Position numbers and translations under genes: made by a program. From contig JAFGUL010000153.1 of the NCBI GenBank assembly GCA_016938535.1, positions 1 through 18,082 on the forward strand: a DNA stretch of 18,082 bases, given 5' to 3'. Positions 6,220-13,497 of this stretch are shown here, one piece after another. The notes below the pieces were generated by a model. That model worked only from the letters and a program-made list of their open reading frames with translations. It had not been told where the DNA came from and did no database searches. Source of the stretch: Candidatus Delongbacteria bacterium. Its GTDB lineage: Bacteria; Delongbacteria; UBA4055. Position 1 is the first letter of the stretch; each line of letters begins with the position of its first letter.

Positions 6220-7313
6220 TTTCTTCCTGACTGATATGACTGTACTTTGGCGTGATATTCTTTCTCTGTGATAAAACCGTTCTGTTCAATTATACTGTTA
6301 AACTTGTCAACGGCTTTTTCTCCGCTGTTGTCCGAATAGGCAAGAGCTATTCTGCCGTCTTCGGCCAGTCTGCTTTTTGCCTGAACTATAAATCTTTCAA
6401 GAAGCTTCTGATCCTTATCATTAAGGGCAAATTCGCTTCTGTTCCTTGCGGGTGCGTCAACCCATGGCGGATTGAAAATTATCAGATCGAACAAGTCGTC
6501 TGTCTTTTCGAACAGGTCACCTGAACTGCACGCCGTTTTTCTGTTCGTTGAATTCAGCAGTTTTCTGTTCGAATCAATATTGTATAAGGTAGAAGCAAGC
6601 GCTTCAGGAAGAATATCGGTAAAATTTATTTCAGAATTTTCAAATATGCTGTCTGCAATTAGTGTCAGAACTCCTGATCCGCATCCCATATCTATAATTT
6701 TGAGCCCTGATCTCCGGTTCAAATCAAGCATGGCATCTCTGAAAAGTTCTGAAGTCTCCTGGGATTTAGGGAGAAGAACATTTTTTCCTGATGAAATTTT
6801 AAATCCTGAACATCTGATCGAAATCCCGGAATCCAGCGATTCGTTCAGCTCAAGAAAAAATTTAAACGGGATAAGGTATTCTTCCGCATTCTCAGTGCTG
6901 TCCGGATCTTCTCCGCAGAACGAGATAAAATAAGGGATCTGTATATCTTCAGAAAATGAAGTAATTCGATTATCTTGCGCAACGATCAAAATCCTGTTCA
7001 ATATATCGTCTTTCAGCTTTTCGTATTCCCTCTTGCGGTTTCTCGAAAAATCCTTTGATCTTATGTTTATCGTAATATCGAACGGTATTATCTCGTCTAT
7101 TCTTTTATTGATGTCTTTGTAAAGCTTTAGAGCTTTTTCCCGGGGGGAATTTACTACAATTATAAATTTTCCTGATTTCAGATACTTAATGATCTTTCCG
7201 AAACTTTCCTTGCCTGTCAGCTCAACATATGTAAAACTGCCCTCCTGTACGATCAGATCCCTGAACAGGTATGGAACTGAAAAATTGCGCTGTTTGAAAT
7301 TAATTATGCTCAT
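6171..7313 (-). CDS. HemK/MTS-like class I SAM-dependent methyltransferase
   Basis: The 380-aa product has an N-terminal region (about 1-175) that I cannot assign and a Rossmann-like methyltransferase domain (about 180-375). Signs of the latter are VLLPKSQET (179-187, compare the VL-PR-ET segment of HemK), the SAM-binding IIDMGCGSG at 206-214, the acidic loop FTDILPEAL, and NPPW at 281-284. The N-P-P-aromatic tetrapeptide is typical of enzymes that methylate planar nitrogens, such as protein glutamine, adenine or guanine N2. The substrate is therefore a nucleic acid or protein amide, but not determinable here. The length and novel N terminus exclude a plain PrmC. The start at 7313 has a weak AGG and a short leader. 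It is first in an operon with the nuclease, whose start overlaps its end. Confidence 0.85.
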   Translation of the reverse strand: MSIINFKQRNFSVPYLFRDLIVQEGSFTYVELTGKESFGKIIKYLKSGKFIIVVNSPREKALKLYKDINKRIDEIIPFDITINIRSKDFSRNRKREYEKLKDDILNRILIVAQDNRITSFSEDIQIPYFISFCGEDPDSTENAEEYLIPFKFFLELNESLDSGISIRCSGFKISSGKNVLLPKSQETSELFRDAMLDLNRRSGLKIIDMGCGSGVLTLIADSIFENSEINFTDILPEALASTLYNIDSNRKLLNSTNRKTACSSGDLFEKTDDLFDLIIFNPPWVDAPARNRSEFALNDKDQKLLERFIVQAKSRLAEDGRIALAYSDNSGEKAVDKFNSIIEQNGFITEKEYHAKVQSYQSGRKWMKIFVRTLRSGAKD

Positions 7314-7333
7314 TCAAGCCTGTTTTTTTATGA

Positions 7334-7362
7334 AAGATAATTTAAAAATAAGTGTAAATCAA
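7334..7362 (-). promoter_or_regulatory. Promoter of the methyltransferase-nuclease operon
   Basis: On the minus strand there is TTGATT (7357-7362), a 17-bp spacer and TATCTT (7334-7339), with a predicted start near 7327, giving a very short leader of about 14 nt before the ATG at 7313. Confidence 0.5.
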
Positions 7363-7388
7363 GCAACAGCTTTAATATAATAAGAATA

Positions 7389-7417
7389 TTGCTTAAATAA
7401 AAAGTTGGAATTATATT
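7389..7417 (+). promoter_or_regulatory. Promoter of the patatin-barrel gene, probably giving a leaderless mRNA
   Basis: TTGCTT (7389-7394), a 17-bp spacer and TATATT (7412-7417). Counting 7 nt from the -10 box puts the start of transcription at about 7424, next to the ATG at 7425. A second possible -10, TATAAT at 7376-7381, has only a poor -35 partner. Confidence 0.5.
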
Positions 7418-7424
7418 TCACCGC

Positions 7425-9758
7425 ATGTTTAGAATGCCCCCTCAAATATTAATTGTTATCATTCTTTCTCTGTTTTTCAGTTCTGGTTTGCTGGCAGCGG
7501 AGAAACAAGAGTACAGGAAAATAGGACTGGCTCTCTCGGGCGGAGGTATGAGAGGTATAGCGCACATCGGTGTTCTGAGAAGACTTGAGGAGGAAGGTAT
7601 AAGAATAAACACGATTTCCGGATCGAGCATGGGAGCACTGATAGGTTCATTATATTCTCTCGGATATGATACTTATGAACTTGAGAACATAATAAAGGAA
7701 GCCGATGCGGACGAAGTATTCCAGAACAAGCCTGAAAGAGATGTAACTGAAAACTATCTGAAAAAAACTGCCGACAGGACTGTTGTAGAGCTGGAATTCA
7801 CCGAGAACGGTATCGAAATCCCCAATGCTCTGAACAACGGGCACAGGGTACTGAAAAGGCTTCGCGACCTTGTTTTTTCTTCAGAATACTACACCAATAA
7901 TTTCAATGAACTGAAATGTTCTCTCAGGGTCGTATGCTCGGATGTTCAGAACGGTCAGAAAGTAGTTTTTTCGGAAGGTGACCTTCCTACAATAATTCTG
8001 GGATCAATATCTTTTCCCGGTCTATTTAAGCCTGTGATATATAAGGATATGAAACTTCTCGACGGAGGACTTACTGATAACCTTCCGACAGGAGTTCTTG
8101 ATGGATGTGACTTTATTATTGCTTCAAACATGACCCATGATACTCCCTCAAAAGATGAGGAGTACAATTTCATAGAGCTTCTGGACAGAATATCTCTGAC
8201 TATGACAAGGACGAACATAGAGAAAAGCCTCGGTATTGCGGATATTGTACTCAGTCCGGAACTGCATGATATAAGATTCGGTGAGATCGAAAATCCTGAT
8301 TCTCTTATCGCGATCGGTTACAGGGAAGCAGACAGAAACATAGAGAAGATTAGAGAGCTGATCGGTAAAGAGCAAATAACTGTCAACAAAACGGATAATG
8401 AAAGAAACGGTAAGCTGATCCTGACAGGGAATGTTTTATTTTCAGATTCAGACCTTGTTTATGAGATAAATAATTCGGCAGACGGCAACGAAGCAGCATT
8501 GAATATTACGCGAAAATACAGGAATGAAGGTTATATCCTCTCTGAAACGGAATATAAGAAAGGACGGGAAACAGATACATTGATGATCGATGAAGGTATT
8601 CTTAACGGAGTAGATATAAAAGGAAATATCAGAACTAAAGGGAGTTTTATAAGGAACGAGATCTCCGTATCTTTAAATTCGCGCCTGAGAATAAACGATA
8701 TTGAGGACAGCGTTGACAATCTGTACGGATCCGGTCTTTTCAGCAGGGTGAGCTATTCTGTCGATTATGTGCGGAACAGAGTGACTTTTGTACTCGAGGA
8801 AAAGCCGTACAGTCTTGTAAGGATCGGTGCTAATTATAAAACTGACAGGGGATTTTTGGGACTGATCGAGCTTTCAAACAAGAATATTCACGGCAAGAGA
8901 GCAGAGATTTACGGAGGAATTACCTACGGCGAAAAGTTCAACAGGCTTGAATTTTCGTATTACAATCCATTTTTAAAAAGATCAACACTGTTTTTCGAGA
9001 TACAGCCTTATGCCCAGATCAGAGAAAGAGAATTCTACAGCGAAGAATATAGAAAATTACCCGAGCTTACTTTTAAAGAAAGAAGAGCGGGTGTTAATCT
9101 TAATGTGGGTTTCCAGTTTTTTGATAATTACCAGGGAACAGCCGGTCTTATACAGGAAAAGATAGAATTTAAGAATGAGTACTATGACAGGTCTTCAATG
9201 GTTTTTTCAATTCTGGCTGACAGCAGGAATGATCATATAGTTGCATCAAAAGGAGTGTTTTTCTCATGGAATATGGAATCGGGAATGATAGATTTCGACA
9301 ACGATCTCAGGTACCAGAAGATCTGGTGGGAAATGTCGGTTTACGGCAGATTTCTAAAGAGACTTAATGTTGAGCTTGGAGTATGCGCCGGCACGGGAGA
9401 CAACCTCGTTCCTGATTTTGAGAGATATCTGCGCGGCGGTATTTCAATGATGCCCGGGACTTTTTTCGGACAATTTCCAAAAACACAATATTTTACTGTA
9501 AGAACCAAACAAAATTTCATGATCAGAAAATCTGTTCTTTTCGATACTTATATAACTACAGGATACTATCTGAACGGTTTTTGGGATTCTCCCGATATCG
9601 AATGGAGTTACAGGGATTTTACAAATTCATTTCATGCGGGATTTCTTCTTAACACTAAACTCGTCCCGATAGAGACCGGATGGGGAATCACTTTGGGAAA
9701 CGGCAACATTAAAGCAAACAACAGGTTCTATTTTTCAATAGGTTTTTCTCTAATATAG
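7425..9758 (+). CDS. Outer-membrane patatin-like phospholipase with two POTRA domains and a BamA-type barrel (PlpD-like, type Vd)
   Basis: The 777-aa protein starts with a signal peptide ending near GLLAA (residues 21-25). A patatin domain (about 30-315) carries the oxyanion loop SGGGMRG (38-44), the nucleophile elbow G66-S67-S68-M69-G70 and the D213-G-G motif, giving the Ser68/Asp213 dyad of this lipase class. Two POTRA-like modules follow: about 330-390 (LILTGNVLFSDSDLV) and 394-461 (VDIKGN, then LYGSGLFSRVSYSV and VTFVLEEKP). From about 463 to the end are alternating strands ending FYFSIGFSLI, a BamA/TpsB-type barrel. Known relatives (PlpD, FplA) act as lipases on phospholipids after export by their own barrel, and PlpD has one POTRA. 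No Shine-Dalgarno site precedes the ATG; Met at 7434 is an alternative start. It appears to be a single-gene unit. Confidence 0.93.
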   Translation: MFRMPPQILIVIILSLFFSSGLLAAEKQEYRKIGLALSGGGMRGIAHIGVLRRLEEEGIRINTISGSSMGALIGSLYSLGYDTYELENIIKEADADEVFQNKPERDVTENYLKKTADRTVVELEFTENGIEIPNALNNGHRVLKRLRDLVFSSEYYTNNFNELKCSLRVVCSDVQNGQKVVFSEGDLPTIILGSISFPGLFKPVIYKDMKLLDGGLTDNLPTGVLDGCDFIIASNMTHDTPSKDEEYNFIELLDRISLTMTRTNIEKSLGIADIVLSPELHDIRFGEIENPDSLIAIGYREADRNIEKIRELIGKEQITVNKTDNERNGKLILTGNVLFSDSDLVYEINNSADGNEAALNITRKYRNEGYILSETEYKKGRETDTLMIDEGILNGVDIKGNIRTKGSFIRNEISVSLNSRLRINDIEDSVDNLYGSGLFSRVSYSVDYVRNRVTFVLEEKPYSLVRIGANYKTDRGFLGLIELSNKNIHGKRAEIYGGITYGEKFNRLEFSYYNPFLKRSTLFFEIQPYAQIREREFYSEEYRKLPELTFKERRAGVNLNVGFQFFDNYQGTAGLIQEKIEFKNEYYDRSSMVFSILADSRNDHIVASKGVFFSWNMESGMIDFDNDLRYQKIWWEMSVYGRFLKRLNVELGVCAGTGDNLVPDFERYLRGGISMMPGTFFGQFPKTQYFTVRTKQNFMIRKSVLFDTYITTGYYLNGFWDSPDIEWSYRDFTNSFHAGFLLNTKLVPIETGWGITLGNGNIKANNRFYFSIGFSLI

Positions 9759-9792
9759 CAGAAAATCGATCAAATATTTTTTATTTTTTCTA

Positions 9793-9822
9793 TTGACATT
9801 ATTTCTATTTAATCTATATATT
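9793..9822 (+). promoter_or_regulatory. Promoter of the UPF0158/DnaE-like pair
   Basis: A consensus TTGACA (9793-9798) is followed by TATATATT. The -10 can be read as TATATA at 9815-9820 (spacer 16) or TATATT at 9817-9822 (spacer 18) followed by CG. The predicted leader is about 45 nt and ends in an A-rich segment with a GGGAAG ribosome-binding site before the ATG at 9873. Confidence 0.65.
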
Positions 9823-9872
9823 CGCAAAGAAAAAAAACAGGGTAAAAATTTTACAGACAGGGAAGAAAAAAA

Positions 9873-10406
9873 ATGGTTGATTTTGACATCGATGAAATAA
9901 TCAGAGCAATGCACGAAAAAGCAGAGGATATCACTTACTATCTGAACAAGGAAACGGGAGAGATCGTATATATTGACGAGAACATTGCAGCCAGCGTCGA
10001 AGACGATTACGATCAGCAGCTCACCGCTCTGGAAGAATGGAGTAATGATATGGAAGACGACGATATGTACCATGAAAAGATTTATTCCCCCACAGAGGAA
10101 GTTGACGAAAAAGAACTTATAAAAAGGATAAGGTTCATAAAACAGGACGATTACGAACCCATCCCGACGATTACTATTCTTGAAGTTAAACGAATAATCG
10201 AAGATTATCTTGATACAGCTAAAGAATTCAACGAAGCCCTGAAGATCACCATAAAAACTTCCATTGCCAATCTTTCTAATATTGAAGATATAGAGGAAGT
10301 TCTCGTTAAACATATTGGCGACAAGGAAAGCTGGGACAATTTCTACCATGATGAAATATCCAAGAAAGTTGAAAACTGGTTGAGCGGGCTGGGCTACAAT
10401 ACTTGA
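9873..10406 (+). CDS. UPF0158-family acidic protein
   Basis: The 177-aa soluble protein resembles the uncharacterised UPF0158 family: an N-terminal YYLNKETGEIVYIDEN strand pair (about 22-37), a long acidic middle, and a C-terminal helix ending in a Trp-containing segment (DKESWDNFYHDEISKKVENW, about 150-169). By my count it has about 47 acidic and 18 basic residues, so its net charge is strongly negative, near -29. The most acidic stretch is about 43-66 (EDDYD, NDMEDDD). UPF0158 has no settled function. The gene has its own TTGACA promoter and a good ribosome-binding site. It ends 58 nt before the DnaE-like gene, for which I find no separate promoter, so the pair is probably one transcript. 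The acidity would suit binding to a basic protein, but that is speculation. Confidence 0.75.
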   Translation: MVDFDIDEIIRAMHEKAEDITYYLNKETGEIVYIDENIAASVEDDYDQQLTALEEWSNDMEDDDMYHEKIYSPTEEVDEKELIKRIRFIKQDDYEPIPTITILEVKRIIEDYLDTAKEFNEALKITIKTSIANLSNIEDIEEVLVKHIGDKESWDNFYHDEISKKVENWLSGLGYNT

Positions 10407-10425
10407 TATAAAAGCTCTCCTGACT

Positions 10426-10457
10426 GCGTCAGAATTTATAAATTTCTGAACGGACGC
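10426..10457 (+). other. Imperfect hairpin before the DnaE-like start
   Basis: GCGT (10426-10429) can pair with ACGC (10454-10457), and CAGAA (10430-10434) with TTCTG (10444-10448), leaving a 5-nt bulge on the 3' side. The stem lies 8 nt before the ATG at 10465, where no good Shine-Dalgarno site is present. It lacks a T-tract, so it is not a terminator. A role in translation control is only a guess. Confidence 0.3.
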
Positions 10458-10464
10458 GCTGTAT

Positions 10465-13452
10465 ATGTCATTAATCGTCTATTCCCAATATACGAAACCT
10501 GAAGGATCAATTAAATTTGACGATCTGGTCATTGCCGCAAAAAAGAACGGAGTGAAAACACTTGCTTTAACGGATCACGGTAATTTTTCAGGTATTACTG
10601 AGTTTTATTCAAAATGCCTTGATTTTGGTATAAAGCCGATCATAGGTCTTGATTTTTTCTGCATGCTCAAAAACAAAAAATTCGTGAGGGTAATACTATA
10701 TATAAAAAATTTTACAGGCTACAGAAATGTACTTGGTGTCGTAGAAAAGCTCCGCTATAATTCTCCATATTATTTTTGCGGGATAGATGAACTGACTAAT
10801 ATCAGGGACTGTTATTTATGTATCAGCCTTTATAAGACAGATATCCATTCACAATCCGTTGAGATCGAAACGGATCTGAACTACATTCAAGGCCAGTTTG
10901 AAGCCGTCGGGACAGACAAAGAACTCACATTCTATCATATACTTGCCGATGATGATGATTACAACAGAAGTATAAGTGAAACTATCATGAAGTTCAGTAC
11001 TGAAAAAGGCATAAAACTTCTGGGATGTAATCCTGTTTACTATATAGGTAGCGGATCTCATAAGATCAAAGATTTTTTCGCAGCCCTTTCGGGTTATAAA
11101 TCACACTCCAGGCAGTTTCGGGAACAGTTTTTGCGAAATGAAGAATATTTGAAGGATGTTTTTCCTGAGCAGGCTGTAGATAATTATTATTCAGTCATAA
11201 AAGGGTGTCATTTTCTCATTGAGGACCTTCCTGTCAGGTTTCCGGATCTTAAGCTGAAAACAAAAATTGAATATTCATGCTTTTATACCCTGAAAAACGA
11301 AATCAGAAAAAAGACCGGGGGAGAATCTGATATTGTTCAAAAGATCATTGATGAGGAGCTTGCTTTTGTAAGGAATTATAATATTGCAGATATAATTCTG
11401 TTTCTTATCGAATTCAGAGACGAATATTACGCCAGATACGGGAAAAAAATATTTTTTTCGGGATTTGTCAATGATCTTCACATAGCATATATTCTAAACA
11501 TGACCCTTTCTTCACCTATCTTTGCATCCTTCGATTATCACAGAGCGGTTCTTGCAAATAAAAAAATTCATCCTCAGATCACTGTTGTCGTTTCACCTGA
11601 GGGACGCTCTGATCTCTTTGAGTATCTGTCAGAAAGATTCCCGGAAGACTCGATTTGTTTTTTGAGCGAATACGCCAAGTGGCATTTTCCTTCAGTTCTG
11701 GCTTTTATGGAAAAACAATACGGCCTCGAAAAGAGAATTTCGGATCAGCTCATAAAATATTACACGAACTCGAACAGATCTGGCGGAAAACTATCTGCGA
11801 TTCTTGATTATCCGGAGATCACAGCTTTAACAAATGATAATTCAGAGATAAAAGAACTGATAGAAAACGCTGTAAAAGCAGATGAAACATTCAAAAACTA
11901 TAATACTAACACGAATCAGCTGGTTATAAGTAACGACAAGGTGAATTTGATACTTCCCGTAATAAAAAAGGATACAGATTCGGTAATAAATACTTCCTTC
12001 TACAACATGAACACCGCAAGACATTTTGGCGTATGGAGTATTAATATCGAATCGGCAAGTTATCTTGATGTCAGATCTCATTTCGAACTGGGGCCGCTTG
12101 ATTTTTCATGCATTGAAAAAGAATCCGGATCTCTGATCTCAAAAATTAAAAGCGACGATCTTGATCTTATACCATATTTCAGTTACAGCCACGAAAGAAT
12201 AAAATACCTCGATTCCGGAAAAAGCAGTGTCTGGAATCTGATTCTTTATCATGAATCATTTCATTCTAATCTGAGTTTCATACATAACCGTCCGTCACCT
12301 GAACCCCCTAAAAATAGATTTAGTAAAGATCTTGAAGTGACGCGAGGCTTCATAGTTTTCAGAGAGCAGCTGTACTATATTTGCGACAGATTATTCGGTT
12401 CAAAGGATATTGTCCGCTTAAAGCACAGGCTTTCAAATTCAAACAGCTACATTCAGTTCAATTCGGTTTTAAACCAGATCAGTGTTAACGATAAGTTTGC
12501 CGAAGCCTGTGAATATTTGAGATCAGCGGTTCAGCCTACAGTATTTTACCTCTCATTTCCCGTGGCTCTGACAAAACTGACAATTGCTCTGCGAATTCTT
12601 GACCTTAAAATGAACCGGTACAGTGATCTTCTGACTTTTACATTTACAAGGGAAGTTAATCTTAACGGAGACTGGAGAAAATATATTCCGGGAATTGTAT
12701 CTTCAGGTTTTATATTTAATAAGTTTACAATAGGTGATACCGTAAGACAATTAAAGAGAAGGGGAAAAAGTATTACTCTTCCGTTTTATTGCCTGAGAGG
12801 CATTTCCGTTAAGGTATCGGATCATCTTTTTGAATTTGTTTCAACAAATATGCTGCTGACTTTTCAGGAATTTCTCGAACGGTCCGACAGAGAATTTATC
12901 AAACGGAATATTGTTGAGATACTTGTTAAGACGGGGTATTTTGATATTTTCAACTCTAACCGGAAAGAACTGAATATACTCTCTGAAAGATATTTTAAAT
13001 CTTTAAAATCAGAAGATGATCAGCCCGAATTATTTGAGTCAGACAGTATTGAGATAGGATCGGAGGATTCAGTTGAAGATTACAACATAGAAGAAAAGAA
13101 AAGGTTCGAGGATGAATATTCGGGACTTATCTTTACAGCACCTAACGGAAAAGCCTGTGAAATGTGCAGACTGATAAGAAATATCGGTGATACAGTTACC
13201 GAAAACGATCCCGGCATTTATGAAAATAATGATTTCATACTTCATATTTCTTTAAAAACAAACGAATCGTCTTTGTTCTCTACGGTTTCAGATAATATGT
13301 GTGACGAGGGAAATTGTGAGGTTGTAGTGTTCTTTTCAGATAAAATGGAATCAGTCAGACTCGACAGATATATAACGATCAACGATCTTATGATCTACCG
13401 TCTTAAATATCTTCTGAAAAATGTACCTTATTATATTGAGATAAAAAAATAG
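10465..13452 (+). CDS. Catalytically inactive DnaE-like (C-family DNA polymerase III alpha) protein
   Basis: The 995-aa product aligns by eye with DnaE along nearly its whole length. The PHP start is at 2-66 (LALTDHGN then GIKPIIG). GYRN (85-88) and the PHP end (about 166-255) match next. The palm covers about 290-535 and the palm/fingers about 585-720, including TRGFIVFREQLYYIC (626-640, compare TYGIILYQEQVMQIA). HhH-like FLERSDREFIKRNIVEILVK is at 803-822, followed by FDIFNSNRKEL. The C-terminal domain is at 925-992. The active site is gone: PDFDVDF is PQITVVV (370-376), KFDFLGL is SINIESA (525-531), so the three catalytic Asp become Gln371, Thr373 and Asn527. GPGRGS and the GKKK lysines are lost. 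The PHP histidines are Ile4 and Tyr6, and the OB fold is nearly absent. A clamp motif QPELF remains (853-857). The frame is intact, so it is probably a maintained pseudo-enzyme. The start aligns with DnaE; the ribosome-binding site is weak. Confidence 0.85.
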   Translation: MSLIVYSQYTKPEGSIKFDDLVIAAKKNGVKTLALTDHGNFSGITEFYSKCLDFGIKPIIGLDFFCMLKNKKFVRVILYIKNFTGYRNVLGVVEKLRYNSPYYFCGIDELTNIRDCYLCISLYKTDIHSQSVEIETDLNYIQGQFEAVGTDKELTFYHILADDDDYNRSISETIMKFSTEKGIKLLGCNPVYYIGSGSHKIKDFFAALSGYKSHSRQFREQFLRNEEYLKDVFPEQAVDNYYSVIKGCHFLIEDLPVRFPDLKLKTKIEYSCFYTLKNEIRKKTGGESDIVQKIIDEELAFVRNYNIADIILFLIEFRDEYYARYGKKIFFSGFVNDLHIAYILNMTLSSPIFASFDYHRAVLANKKIHPQITVVVSPEGRSDLFEYLSERFPEDSICFLSEYAKWHFPSVLAFMEKQYGLEKRISDQLIKYYTNSNRSGGKLSAILDYPEITALTNDNSEIKELIENAVKADETFKNYNTNTNQLVISNDKVNLILPVIKKDTDSVINTSFYNMNTARHFGVWSINIESASYLDVRSHFELGPLDFSCIEKESGSLISKIKSDDLDLIPYFSYSHERIKYLDSGKSSVWNLILYHESFHSNLSFIHNRPSPEPPKNRFSKDLEVTRGFIVFREQLYYICDRLFGSKDIVRLKHRLSNSNSYIQFNSVLNQISVNDKFAEACEYLRSAVQPTVFYLSFPVALTKLTIALRILDLKMNRYSDLLTFTFTREVNLNGDWRKYIPGIVSSGFIFNKFTIGDTVRQLKRRGKSITLPFYCLRGISVKVSDHLFEFVSTNMLLTFQEFLERSDREFIKRNIVEILVKTGYFDIFNSNRKELNILSERYFKSLKSEDDQPELFESDSIEIGSEDSVEDYNIEEKKRFEDEYSGLIFTAPNGKACEMCRLIRNIGDTVTENDPGIYENNDFILHISLKTNESSLFSTVSDNMCDEGNCEVVVFFSDKMESVRLDRYITINDLMIYRLKYLLKNVPYYIEIKK
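13021..13035 (+). other. Beta-clamp-binding motif QPELF in the DnaE-like protein
   Basis: Residues 853-857 read Q-P-E-L-F and fit the Q-x-x-L-F form of the bacterial sliding-clamp motif. The motif lies just after the helix-hairpin-helix region in a hydrophilic linker, the same place as the internal clamp motif (QADMF) of E. coli DnaE. Retention here contrasts with loss of every catalytic motif. Confidence 0.75.
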
Positions 13453-13476
13453 GGGGATCGTATTTCGGATCCCCCT
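13443..13476 (-). terminator. Terminator of the FTCD gene, possibly bidirectional
   Basis: A 9-bp perfect stem AGGGGGATC (13451-13459) / GATCCCCCT (13468-13476) with an 8-nt loop. Read on the minus strand it is followed by A and then seven T (complement of 13443-13449), an ideal terminator for the gene ending at 13498. On the plus strand the stem follows the DnaE-like stop codon at once but only TGCTGTCTTT comes after it, so termination in that direction should be weaker. Confidence 0.85.
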
Positions 13477-13497
13477 GCTGTCTTTAAGACTTTCTTA

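Noticed and set aside
6472..6933. 153-aa plus-strand open frame opposite the methyltransferase
   Set aside because: The minus-strand reading carries SAM motif I and NPPW; this frame is a serine/phenylalanine-rich shadow without a ribosome-binding site.
9759..9792. Terminator after the patatin gene from the long T-runs
   Set aside because: T-runs are present but I could find no stable GC-containing stem before them; only weak A-T pairing is possible.
9750..10349. 199-aa minus-strand open frame opposite the UPF0158 gene
   Set aside because: It is rich in F, I, Y and C as expected for the complement of an acidic A-rich gene, has no start signal, and the plus-strand gene has promoter, ribosome-binding site and family match.
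10465..13452. The DnaE-like gene as a decaying pseudogene
   Set aside because: No stop or frameshift in 995 codons, base use like its neighbours, a terminator and upstream promoter in place, and selective retention of the clamp motif and C-terminal domain.
10465..13452. The DnaE-like gene as the cell's main replicase
   Set aside because: The palm aspartates, glycine-rich loop and fingers lysines are all replaced, so it cannot copy DNA by the known mechanism; an active alpha subunit must lie elsewhere.
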